From: Lysobacter prati
Lineage (GTDB): Bacteria; Pseudomonadota; Gammaproteobacteria; Xanthomonadales; Xanthomonadaceae
NCBI RefSeq assembly: GCF_009765215.1
Contig: NZ_VLNV01000001.1
Coordinates: 1,178,001-1,242,000 of the forward strand
DNA length: 64,000 bases
Direction: 5' to 3'
Shown here: positions 17,896-25,539 of the stretch, one piece after another
How the letters are laid out: the number at the start of each line of letters is the position of its first letter
How positions within the stretch are numbered: position 1 is the stretch's first letter
Notes under the pieces: model-generated
Databases searched by the model: none
What the model was told of the DNA's origin: nothing
The model's input: the letters and a program-made list of their open reading frames with translations, nothing else
Program-made: the position numbers and the translations under genes

Positions 17896-17909
17896 CTGAT
17901 CCAGATCAA
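17896..17909 (-). promoter_or_regulatory. FNR-type box in front of the porin gene
   Basis: Minus-strand TTGATCTGGATCAG matches 9 of 10 positions. Centre 17902.5 predicts a start at 17861, with CACAAT at 17868-17873 as a good -10, giving a 20-nt leader. Confidence 0.85.
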
Positions 17910-17996
17910 CAGACCGCGCCCGGGCGTGCATTTGCACTCCAGCGGCACTTCGCCACTTGCCACAAAGTCTCACGGACTCGACACGCGCAGGCCGGT

Positions 17997-18010
17997 TTGA
18001 CATACATCAA
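17997..18010 (+). promoter_or_regulatory. FNR-type box in front of nirK
   Basis: TTGACATACATCAA matches 9 of 10 positions. Centre 18003.5 predicts a start at 18045, with TACCTT at 18033-18038 as -10, giving a 34-nt leader. It lies about 100 bp from the divergent porin box. Confidence 0.87.
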
Positions 18011-18078
18011 GGCAAAACACTGAATGCGCGACTACCTTGCCGCCATCGGCCATCAGGCCATTAGCAAGGCAGTCACAC

Positions 18079-19155
18079 ATGAGTCGTGTATCTCATCACC
18101 TGCTGTTCTGCGCACTCGCGTGCGCCCTCGGCATCGGCGCACCGGTTGCCATCGCCACTTCCCACCACGCCGCCACCAGCGACAACGATGCGATACTTGG
18201 CAAGCCCATCAAGGCCGTGCTGACCGCTCCCCCGATGGTGCCGCCGCCGACCAACCGCAGCGCGCCGGCCAAGGTGATCGTCGAACTGGAAGTGGTCGAG
18301 AAGGAAATGCCGATCTCCAACGGCGTCACCTACAACTTCTGGACGTTCGGCGGAAGCGTACCCGGCAGCTTCATCCGCGTTCGCCAAGGCGACACGGTCG
18401 AGTTCAACCTGAAGAACGCGCACGACTCGCACATGCCGCACAACATCGACCTGCATGCCGTCACCGGCACCGGCGGTGGCGCGGAAGCGACGTTCACGCT
18501 GCCGGGCCACCAGTCAAAGTTCACCTTCAAGGCGTTGAACCCCGGCCTGTACGTCTACCACTGCGCGATGCCGCCGGTCGGCATGCACATCGCCAACGGC
18601 ATGTACGGCCTGATCCTGGTCGAGCCGCCGCAGGGGCTGCCCAAGGTCGACAAGGAGTACTACGTCATGCAGGGCGACTTCTACACCGAAGGCAAGTACG
18701 GCGAACCGGGCCTGCAACCTTTCAGCCTCGAGAAGGCGATCGACGAGCATCCGACCTATGTGCTCTTCAACGGCGCCGAGGGTTCGCTGACGGGCGACAA
18801 GGCTTTGACCGCAAAGGCCGGTGAGACGGTGCGCCTGTTCGTCGGCAACGGCGGTCCCAACCTGGTATCGAGCTTCCACGTGATCGGCGAGATCTTCGAC
18901 AAGGTCTACACGGAGGGCGGCAGCAAGTTCCAGGAGAACATGCAGACCACGCTGATACCGGCGGGCGGCTCGGCGATGGTCCAGTTCAAGACGGACGTGC
19001 CGGGCAACTACATCCTCGTCGACCACAGCATCTTCCGCACCTTCCACAAGGGCACGCTCGGCATCCTCAAGGTCACCGGCGAGAAGGACCCGTCCATCTA
19101 CACCGGGCAGCAGTCGAGCATGGAGACTCCGCCGGCGGGCAAGTCCGGCCACTGA
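18079..19155 (+). CDS. nirK: Copper-containing nitrite reductase
   Basis: Periplasmic trimeric two-domain cupredoxin enzyme reducing nitrite to NO. The 358-residue product begins with a signal peptide ([21 protein letters not shown]). All copper ligands are present. Type 1: H121, C162, H170 and M175 in [18 protein letters not shown] and NGM. Type 2: H126, H161 and H316. Catalytic D124 and H267 are kept as well. There is no C-terminal heme or cupredoxin extension. The ATG at 18079 is preferred to one at 18037, which lies upstream of the predicted transcript start; AAGG sits 9 bases before it. nirV, a SCO protein and azurin follow in the same direction and probably form one operon. Confidence 0.96.
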   Translation: MSRVSHHLLFCALACALGIGAPVAIATSHHAATSDNDAILGKPIKAVLTAPPMVPPPTNRSAPAKVIVELEVVEKEMPISNGVTYNFWTFGGSVPGSFIRVRQGDTVEFNLKNAHDSHMPHNIDLHAVTGTGGGAEATFTLPGHQSKFTFKALNPGLYVYHCAMPPVGMHIANGMYGLILVEPPQGLPKVDKEYYVMQGDFYTEGKYGEPGLQPFSLEKAIDEHPTYVLFNGAEGSLTGDKALTAKAGETVRLFVGNGGPNLVSSFHVIGEIFDKVYTEGGSKFQENMQTTLIPAGGSAMVQFKTDVPGNYILVDHSIFRTFHKGTLGILKVTGEKDPSIYTGQQSSMETPPAGKSGH

Positions 19156-19174
19156 CGGCGACGCCAGAGCCATC

Positions 19175-19951
19175 ATGCTTACCTCGACCACGCTCTGGCT
19201 GATGTTGCTGGCGACCTCGTCGCCAGCAACATCGCAAGCCGCGCTTGTGGAGATCGCGCTTGTGGAGATCCGGGGCGGTGCATTCCGCTCGACGATCCGT
19301 TATGAGGGAAACGAGGGCAACCGCGATGTCGCGGACTTCGCACTGATGCAGGAAGCGGTCAGCAATCGCGAGTTCCAGGCATTCGTCCAGCAGCATCCGC
19401 AATGGCGTCGCGACCGCGTGCCGGCCTTGTTCGCCGACTCGGGGTACCTGTCGCATTGGCAGACGGATGATGCGCCGGAAGCGCTCGACGCGGACCGCTC
19501 GGCGACGCACGTCAGCTGGTTTGCCGCCGATGCCTATTGCAAGGCGCAACAGGCGCGCCTGCCGGACTGGGCGGAATGGGAATACGCCGCCGCCGCGAAC
19601 CCGCAGCAGCGAGATGCGCGCAACGACCCGACCTGGCGCAATCGCCTGTTTGCCGACGGTACACCGCACGCGGTCGATGCGGCCAGCGACGCACCCGCCA
19701 ATGCCTACGGTATTCGCGGACTTCACGGCGCCTCATGGGAGTGGGTTGGCGACTTCTCCACCCTGCTGGGCGACAGCGACAAGCGCGGCGCCGACGACGG
19801 CGACCGGCTGCAGTTCTGCGGCGCTACCGGGCTGTCCTTCAACAACCGCGACGACTACGCCGTGCTCAAGCGCGTGGCGCTGTTGTCGGCCATGCAACCG
19901 CGCAGCACGCTGGGCAACCTCGGCTTCCGCTGCGCAAGGAGTCGACCATGA
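19175..19951 (+). CDS. nirV: NirV-like formylglycine-generating-enzyme (SUMF1) domain protein
   Basis: 258-residue exported protein of the SUMF1/FGE-sulfatase fold. Proteins of this fold next to nirK are called NirV; their biochemical role is not settled. Features are a hydrophobic N-terminal signal (TLWLMLLATSSPATSQA), VSNREFQAFV, ATHVSWFAADAYCKAQQARL, LPDWAEWEYAAAA, GLHGASWEWVGD and the terminal LGNLGFRCARS. A 15-bp tandem duplication (19241-19270) gives ALVEIALVEI, and the codons before it form a perfect 11-bp hairpin (19205-19229). It starts 19 bp after nirK and its stop overlaps the SCO start (ATGA). Confidence 0.85.
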   Translation: MLTSTTLWLMLLATSSPATSQAALVEIALVEIRGGAFRSTIRYEGNEGNRDVADFALMQEAVSNREFQAFVQQHPQWRRDRVPALFADSGYLSHWQTDDAPEALDADRSATHVSWFAADAYCKAQQARLPDWAEWEYAAAANPQQRDARNDPTWRNRLFADGTPHAVDAASDAPANAYGIRGLHGASWEWVGDFSTLLGDSDKRGADDGDRLQFCGATGLSFNNRDDYAVLKRVALLSAMQPRSTLGNLGFRCARSRP

Positions 19952-20535
19952 GATCTTCCCTGATTGCTTCCGTCCTGAGCGTCGTGATGGGACTGCTGTT
20001 CTCTTTGCCTGCGCTTGCCGTCGCCGACGAGCTTCCCGGCGATTCGGTCTACCAGGTAGCCGCATCGCTGACCGCACAGGACGGCCGCGATCTGTCCTGG
20101 CAGGACCTGCGCGGCCGCCCTGTCGTCGTGTCGATGTTCTACAGCAACTGCCACCTGATGTGCCCGCTAATCATTGCAAGCGGCAAGGCGGTGCAGAAGC
20201 AGCTCACGGCCAGCGAGCACGACGGTCTCGACTTGGCCATGATCACCATCGACCCGGCACGCGATACTCCGGCCGCCCTGCATGACGTGGCGGACGCACA
20301 CCGCCTGGACCCGCGCTGGCGCCTGTTGCGGCCGCGCGACAGCGACGTGCGCACGCTGGCGGCCGTGCTCGACATCCGCTACCGCGCCCAGCCAGATGGA
20401 TCCTTCAATCACACCAGCGCGTTGATCCTTGTCGACCACGACGGCCGGATCCTCGCTCGCAGTGAAGTCACCGGCCTGCAGCCCGATCCGGAATTCGTCG
20501 CGCAGGTGAAGAAAACCCTCGCTTCCTCGCACTGA
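19948..20535 (+). CDS. SCO1/SenC-family copper chaperone/thiol oxidoreductase
   Basis: 195-residue exported thioredoxin-fold protein that binds Cu through C68, C72 (SNCHLMCP) and H155 (FNHTSAL). SCO proteins load copper into cytochrome oxidase CuA sites; homologues linked to nitrite or N2O reductases are known. An N-terminal hydrophobic signal (SLIASVLSVVMGLLFSLPALA) targets it to the periplasm or membrane. The ATG at 19948 overlaps the nirV stop by 4 bp (ATGA), and AAGGAG lies upstream, so translation is coupled. Between nirV and azurin it most plausibly supplies copper to NirK or azurin. Confidence 0.9.
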   Translation: MRSSLIASVLSVVMGLLFSLPALAVADELPGDSVYQVAASLTAQDGRDLSWQDLRGRPVVVSMFYSNCHLMCPLIIASGKAVQKQLTASEHDGLDLAMITIDPARDTPAALHDVADAHRLDPRWRLLRPRDSDVRTLAAVLDIRYRAQPDGSFNHTSALILVDHDGRILARSEVTGLQPDPEFVAQVKKTLASSH

Positions 20536-20565
20536 CAACCCTCCCCCTTCCTCAAGGAGTAACCC

Positions 20566-21024
20566 ATGAAGATCCTTTCCACCTCGCTGTTCTGCGTCGG
20601 ACTGCTCGCCGCATCCGGGTTCGCCCACGCCGCCGGCAACTGCACCATCTCGCTCAAGGGCGATGATGCGATGAAGTTCGACCTCAAGACGGCAACCGTG
20701 TCCGCCGCCTGCCCCACCATCACCGTCGAACTGGCCCACACCGGCAAGATGCCGGCCACGGTCATGGGCCACAACGTGGTCATCAGCGCGACCAAGGACG
20801 TGGACGCAGTCGCGCGTGACGGCATCAAGGCCGGCGTGGCGAACAACTACGTAACCAAGGGCGATGCCCGTGTCATCGCCGCCACCACGCTGGTCGGCGG
20901 CGGCCAGAAGACCAAGGTCACCTTCCCCGGCAAGAAGCTCACGGCCGGTGGCGACTACACCTTCTTCTGCAGCTTCCCCGGCCACTCGATGCTGATGAAG
21001 GGCAAGCTGACGGTCACCAAGTAA
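20566..21024 (+). CDS. azu: Azurin
   Basis: Periplasmic blue copper protein that passes electrons to NirK. The 152-residue precursor has a signal peptide cut after about residue 22 (FAHA). Type 1 copper ligands are H69 (GHNVVI), C135, H140 and M144 (FFCSFPGHSMLMKG). C26 and C49 form the usual disulfide. AAGGAG precedes the ATG by a good distance and the gene follows SCO by 30 bp as the last of the nirK group. Confidence 0.96.
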   Translation: MKILSTSLFCVGLLAASGFAHAAGNCTISLKGDDAMKFDLKTATVSAACPTITVELAHTGKMPATVMGHNVVISATKDVDAVARDGIKAGVANNYVTKGDARVIAATTLVGGGQKTKVTFPGKKLTAGGDYTFFCSFPGHSMLMKGKLTVTK

Positions 21025-21038
21025 GGTTCGTCCCGGAG

Positions 21039-21066
21039 CGGAGGTGCGGAGCACCCGCAACCTCCG
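21039..21066. terminator. Hairpin between convergent azu and asnB
   Basis: CGGAGGTGCGG pairs with CCGCAACCTCCG across a short loop with one bulged base, midway between the two stop codons. No T-run is seen, so this is a weak bidirectional terminator candidate. Confidence 0.45.
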
Positions 21067-21087
21067 CCCCCACCAGCACGTGCGCGG

Positions 21088-22794
21088 TCATCCGGGCCCT
21101 TGTCCCAGCGCAGCCTGATGCACCCCCGCGACCGCGCGGCCCGATGGATCGGCCATGGTCGCGAACGCCGCATCCCAGGCGATCGCCGCCGGAGACGAGC
21201 AGGCGATCGACTTGCCGCCGGGCACCGTCTCCGCGCAAGCGGCACTGGGGAAGAACTGCTCGAAGATGTGCCGGTACAGGTAGGCCTCCTTGGTCTGCGG
21301 CGGGTTGACCGGGAAACGGCTGGCGGCTGCGGCGAACACGCGGTCGCTGACCTGCGCCTGCGCGTGCGCCTTGAGTCCGTCGATCCAGCCATAACCGACG
21401 CCGTCGCTGAACTGTTCCTTCTGCCGCCACAGGATCGATTCAGGCAGGTAGCCATCGAACGCCTCGCGCAGTATCGACTTCTCGATGCGACGTGTTCCGT
21501 CCGGACCGGGTCCAGCCATCTTGTGTTGCGCGTCCATGCGCATCGCCACGTCGAGGAACTCGACATCCAGGAACGGCACCCGCGGCTCCACGCCCCAGGC
21601 CATCATCGACTTGTTCGCGCGCAGGCAGTCGTAGTTGTACAGCGCATCGATCTTGCGCACGGTTTCCTCATGGAACTCGCGTGCGTTGGGCGCCTTGTGG
21701 AAGTACAGGTAGCCGCCGAAGATCTCGTCGCTGCCCTCGCCCGACAGCACCATCTTCACTCCCATCGCCTTGATCCGCCGCGCCAGCAGGAACATCGGCG
21801 TGGACGCACGAATGGTGGTGACATCGTAGGTCTCGACGTGGCGGATCACTTCCGGCAGTGCATCCAGGCCCTCCTCGAAGGTGTAGGTGAAACCGTGGTG
21901 CACGGTCCCCAGCGCCTGCGCCGCGATTTCGGCAGCGGCCAGGTCGGGCGATCCCTCCAGTCCGATCGCGAACGAATGCAGGCGCGGCCACCAGGCTTCG
22001 CTGGCATCGTTGTCCTCGATGCGCTTGCGCGCATAGCGCGCGGCCACCGCGGCGACCAGCGACGAGTCCAGTCCGCCCGACAGCAGCACGCCGTAGGGCA
22101 CGTCGCTCATCATCTGCCGATGCACGGCGCGTTCGAACGCTTCGCGCAGTTCCTGCTTCGCCACTTCCACGCCTTGCGTGACGTCGTAGTCGCGCCACGG
22201 CTTGACGTAGTAGCGCACCAGCTCGCCGCTGGCGCTGTCGTAGTAGTGCCCCGGCGGGAACTGGGCGACATCGGCGCAGACATCGGCCAGCGCTTTCATC
22301 TCCGAAGCCACGCACAGGCGCCCGTCATGATCGTGACCCCAGTACAGCGGGCAGACGCCGATCGGGTCGCGGGCAATCAGGTAGCGCTTGCTGCCTGCAT
22401 CCCACAGCGCGAACGCGAAGATGCCGTTCAGCTCGTTGAGCCACGCGGCCACGTCCTCACGCTCGCGGTAGAGCGCGCTGATCACCTCGCAGTCCGAGCC
22501 GGTCTGGAAGGCATAGGGCTCGCGCAGACGTTGCTCGAGCTCGCGGTGGTTGTAGATCTCGCCGTTGACGGCCAGCGCCAGCTCGCCGTCGGCCGAGTGC
22601 AGCGGCTGCGAACCTCCGGCCGGATCGACGATGGCCAGGCGCTCATGGACGAGGATCACGTCGTCGTCCAGATGCACGCCGCTCCAGTCGGGGCCGCGGT
22701 GACGCTGGCGTTGCGAAAGTTCGAGGGCGCGCCGGCGCAGTGCCTGCACGTCGTCACCGGGTTGCAGGCCGAATATGCCGAGGATGGAACACAT
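21088..22794 (-). CDS. asnB: Asparagine synthetase B, glutamine-hydrolysing
   Basis: Converts aspartate, glutamine and ATP to asparagine, glutamate and AMP. The 568-residue protein has the N-terminal nucleophile Cys2 (MCSILGIFG) and glutaminase motifs (RGPDWSGVH, LAVNGEIYNHRELE). The synthetase domain holds the pyrophosphate-binding loop SGGLDSSLVAA at about 235-245 and LSGEGSDEIFGGY. The start at 22794 has GGAG close upstream. About 60 bp before the gene lies a terminator hairpin, and before that a 39-residue Asn-rich leader peptide; together they look like ribosome-mediated attenuation. Confidence 0.95.
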   Translation of the reverse strand: MCSILGIFGLQPGDDVQALRRRALELSQRQRHRGPDWSGVHLDDDVILVHERLAIVDPAGGSQPLHSADGELALAVNGEIYNHRELEQRLREPYAFQTGSDCEVISALYREREDVAAWLNELNGIFAFALWDAGSKRYLIARDPIGVCPLYWGHDHDGRLCVASEMKALADVCADVAQFPPGHYYDSASGELVRYYVKPWRDYDVTQGVEVAKQELREAFERAVHRQMMSDVPYGVLLSGGLDSSLVAAVAARYARKRIEDNDASEAWWPRLHSFAIGLEGSPDLAAAEIAAQALGTVHHGFTYTFEEGLDALPEVIRHVETYDVTTIRASTPMFLLARRIKAMGVKMVLSGEGSDEIFGGYLYFHKAPNAREFHEETVRKIDALYNYDCLRANKSMMAWGVEPRVPFLDVEFLDVAMRMDAQHKMAGPGPDGTRRIEKSILREAFDGYLPESILWRQKEQFSDGVGYGWIDGLKAHAQAQVSDRVFAAAASRFPVNPPQTKEAYLYRHIFEQFFPSAACAETVPGGKSIACSSPAAIAWDAAFATMADPSGRAVAGVHQAALGQGPG

Positions 22795-22856
22795 GGGAGG
22801 ACTCCTGGGTGGGCTTCTTTCGTGGGCTGGGAGGGAAAGCGAGGAGCAGAAACGAA

Positions 22857-22883
22857 GAAGCCCGCGCTTTTGGCGCGGGCTTC
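22857..22883 (-). terminator. Attenuator terminator upstream of asnB
   Basis: Minus-strand transcript folds GAAGCCCGCGC-CAAAA-GCGCGGGCTTC, an 11-bp perfect stem, followed by TTCGTTTCTG. It lies after the leader-peptide stop and before asnB. The left arm (GCCCGCG) can instead pair with CGCGGGC at 22922-22928, near the leader's end, giving the alternative antiterminator. Confidence 0.85.
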
Positions 22884-22911
22884 GTGAGCGAGTTAGCGTG
22901 TCTTGCGCGCG

Positions 22912-23031
22912 CTAATCGCCGGCCCGCGGGTGGCTGGCGTTATTGCGATTGTTATTGTCCAGGCCGGCCACGGGCGCACCGCCGCGAAGGGCGGCGTTGG
23001 TGGCGTGGGCGAGGGCCTGGACGGAAGACAT
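22912..23031 (-). CDS. Asn-rich leader peptide of asnB (attenuator)
   Basis: A 39-residue open frame from ATG 23031 to TAG 22912, whose centre reads LDNNNRNNASHP. Five of the seven codons at residues 25-31 are Asn, three of them the rare AAT in a genome that uses AAC. AGGA precedes the ATG by 7 bases. Translation probably serves to sense charged tRNA-Asn: stalling at 26-31 would cover segment 1 (GGCCGGCC, 22962-22969). That frees segment 2 (22918-22930) to pair with the left arm of the terminator. The encoded peptide itself has no recognisable function. Confidence 0.8.
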   Translation of the reverse strand: MSSVQALAHATNAALRGGAPVAGLDNNNRNNASHPRAGD

Positions 23032-23037
23032 GGGCCG

Positions 23038-23066
23038 ATCCTGCGACAGCTCGCGGCCACTTGCAA
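23038..23066 (-). promoter_or_regulatory. Candidate promoter of the asnB leader
   Basis: Minus-strand TTGCAA (23061-23066), 17-bp spacer and CAGGAT (23038-23043). The -10 ends six bases before the leader ATG, so the transcript could begin at the ATG; alternatively AGGA is a Shine-Dalgarno and the promoter lies farther up. Confidence 0.4.
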
Positions 23067-23152
23067 GCCCCCCGCCCCAGGCAGGAGCGGGCCTGCTGCG
23101 ATGCCCTCCAATGCGCGACACTAGGGCGGGGAATCAATCCACGACGGGGACC

Positions 23153-25495
23153 ATGAAGAAACTGATCAAACGCAGCCTCATCGTGCTGCTGCTTTTGCTG
23201 GTTGCAGTCGCCTTCGCGACCTGGTGGCTGATGCGCGGCAGCCTGCCGAGCCTGGATGGCGACCTCGCCCTGCCCGGTCTGTCGGCCCCGGTGTCGATCC
23301 AGCGCGACGCGCTCGGCGTGGTCACCGTCGATGCCGCCAACGAAGCCGATGCGATGCGCGCAATGGGTTACGTCCACGCGCAGGAACGCTACTTCGAGAT
23401 GGACCTGCTGCGCCGCGCGTCGGCCGGCGAACTGTCGGCCCTGTTCGGCCCGGCCGCGATCGACACCGACAAGGAGCGTCGCGTGCACCGCATGCGCGCA
23501 CGCGTGAGCGCTCACCTCGATGCGATTCTCGGCGACAAGCGACCGATGGCGCAGGCCTACGTCGACGGCGTCAATGCCGGCGTGGCCGCATTGAAGGTGC
23601 GCCCGTGGCCTTACCTGCTGCTACGCACGCAGCCCGAGCCGTGGCGCCTGGAAGACTCCGCGCTGGCCGGCTACGCCATGTACTTCGACCTGCAGGACGC
23701 CAGCAACGCCCGCGAACTGGCTATGTGGAAGCTCAAGCCGAATGTGCCGGCGGCGCTGTATGCGCTGCTCGACCACGACGGCAGCAGCTGGGACGCGCCC
23801 GTGGCCGGCCGGCCTCGCGGTGACGCCACCTTGCCCGACGCGGCCACGCTCGACCTGCGTACGCTGCCGATGCCCTCGCCCGCCGAGCGCCCTGCCAACG
23901 TGCCCGAGCGCTCGGACGTGGGCAGCAACAACTTCGCCGTGTCCGGCCAGCTCACCGCCGACGGCCGCGCGATTGTCGCCGACGACATGCACCTGGGCCT
24001 GCGCGCGCCGAACATCTGGTTCCGCGCGCGCCTTCGCTACCCCGACACGCGCGCCGTCGGCGGACGCGTCGACGCCACCGGCTTCACCCTGCCCGGCCTG
24101 CCGGCGCTGGTGGTCGGCAGCAACGGCCAGGTCGCCTGGGGCTTCACCAACAGCTACGGCGACTGGCTCGACTGGCAGCGCCAGCCGGCCTGCGCCGAAC
24201 CCTGCACGGGCGTGACGCGACACGTCGAGCGCATCCGCGTCGCCGGCCAGGCCGATGTCGAATTCCCGGTCGATGAATCGGCTTGGGGACCGATCCTGTT
24301 CCGCCAACCCGATGGCAGTGGCCTGGCCCTGCGCTGGGTCGCCCACCAGCCCGGTTCGATGAACCTGGGACTCGCCAATTTCCTGCATGCGCATTCGCTC
24401 GACGATGCCCTGCAGATGGCCGACCACACCGCGATCCCCGGGCAGAACCTCGCCATCGGCGGTCGCGACGGCCGCATCACTTGGCGCCTGCTCGGCCCAG
24501 CGCCGGTGCGCCAGGCAAGCTGCGCCGCGACCACGGTCAGCGAGGCGGCTTCGTGCCCGCCGTGGCCAATCACGACCGCCTCGGGCATCGCCCTGCCGCC
24601 CGGCACGGTGCAGCGCATGTGGAGCGCCAACGCACGCGTCGTCGACGGTGCGCTGCTTGCGCGCATCGGCGACGGTGGCTACGCCAATGGCGCTCGCGCG
24701 AAGCAGATCCGCGACGCCCTGTTCGCCAAGGAGCGCTTCAGCGAACGCGACCTGCTGGCGATCCAGCTCGACGATCGTGCATTGTTCCTGACCCGTTGGT
24801 GGCAGTTGCTGCGCGACCAGGGCACGTCGGACAAGTCGCCGGCGCTGCATGAACTCGCCGCGGCGTCGCCGACCTGGCAGGGCCACGCCAGCACCGACTC
24901 GGTCAGCTACCGCGTCGTGCGCGCCTGGCGCCTGGCCGTGCACGACCGCCTGCTCGATGGCCTGACCGCACCGGCACAGGCCGCGCTGGGCAAGGACTTC
25001 GAGATGCCCAACCTGTCGCACTTCGAAGGCGTGGCCTGGCCGCTGGTGACGCAACGCCCGGCCAAACTGCTGCCGCGTCGCTTCGCTTCGTGGGATGCAT
25101 TGTTCGAAGACGCAGCGCGTGAAGTACGCGACGAATTGAAGGAGAAGGGCCCGATCGCGCAACGCAGCTGGGGCGAACGCAACACCGCGAAGATCTGCCA
25201 TCCGCTCAGCCGCGCACTGCCCGCCTTCGCCAAACCGGTGCTGTGCATGGCCGCCGATGAACTGCCCGGCGACAGCGCCATGCCGCGCGTGCAGGGGCCG
25301 AACTTCGGCGCCTCGGAACGGATGGTGGTGTCACCGGGCCACGAGGCCGACGGCATCATCCACATGCCGGGCGGACAGAGCGGCCACCTGATGTCGCCGT
25401 TCTGGGGCGCCGGTCATGACGACTGGGTGCATGGACGACCGACGGCGTTCCTGCCGGGTCAGACGCAGCACACGCTGAAGCTGGCACCGCAGTAA
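23153..25495 (+). CDS. Penicillin acylase family N-terminal-nucleophile amidase
   Basis: 780-residue precursor of the penicillin G acylase/AHL acylase family, which self-cleaves into two chains and hydrolyses amide-linked acyl groups. It has an N-terminal membrane anchor or signal (RSLIVLLLLLVAVAFATWWL) and an alpha-chain motif GYVHAQERYFEMDLLRRASAGEL. The cleavage site/nucleophile is Ser258 in DVGSNNFAVSG, followed by DDMHLGLRAPNIWFRARL. C-terminal GGQSGHLMSPFW is also typical. The ATG at 23153 is preferred, since the hydrophobic anchor starts there. It is divergent from asnB. Substrate (beta-lactam, acyl-homoserine lactone or peptide) cannot be told from sequence. Confidence 0.88.
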   Translation: MKKLIKRSLIVLLLLLVAVAFATWWLMRGSLPSLDGDLALPGLSAPVSIQRDALGVVTVDAANEADAMRAMGYVHAQERYFEMDLLRRASAGELSALFGPAAIDTDKERRVHRMRARVSAHLDAILGDKRPMAQAYVDGVNAGVAALKVRPWPYLLLRTQPEPWRLEDSALAGYAMYFDLQDASNARELAMWKLKPNVPAALYALLDHDGSSWDAPVAGRPRGDATLPDAATLDLRTLPMPSPAERPANVPERSDVGSNNFAVSGQLTADGRAIVADDMHLGLRAPNIWFRARLRYPDTRAVGGRVDATGFTLPGLPALVVGSNGQVAWGFTNSYGDWLDWQRQPACAEPCTGVTRHVERIRVAGQADVEFPVDESAWGPILFRQPDGSGLALRWVAHQPGSMNLGLANFLHAHSLDDALQMADHTAIPGQNLAIGGRDGRITWRLLGPAPVRQASCAATTVSEAASCPPWPITTASGIALPPGTVQRMWSANARVVDGALLARIGDGGYANGARAKQIRDALFAKERFSERDLLAIQLDDRALFLTRWWQLLRDQGTSDKSPALHELAAASPTWQGHASTDSVSYRVVRAWRLAVHDRLLDGLTAPAQAALGKDFEMPNLSHFEGVAWPLVTQRPAKLLPRRFASWDALFEDAAREVRDELKEKGPIAQRSWGERNTAKICHPLSRALPAFAKPVLCMAADELPGDSAMPRVQGPNFGASERMVVSPGHEADGIIHMPGGQSGHLMSPFWGAGHDDWVHGRPTAFLPGQTQHTLKLAPQ

Positions 25496-25510
25496 CGGAC
25501 AGCGGTGAAA

Positions 25511-25534
25511 GCCTCTCCCGTACGCGGGAGAGGC
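25511..25534. terminator. Bidirectional hairpin between the acylase gene and dapE
   Basis: Perfect 10-bp stem GCCTCTCCCG/CGGGAGAGGC with loop TACG between two convergent genes. It resembles the CCCTCTCCC hairpin at 12390-12412, so it may also be a dispersed element. Confidence 0.6.
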
Positions 25535-25539
25535 CTGTC

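Noticed and set aside
19537-19947. Upstream in-frame extension of the SCO gene
   Set aside because: It lies within nirV in another frame; the signal peptide and ATGA overlap place the start at 19948.
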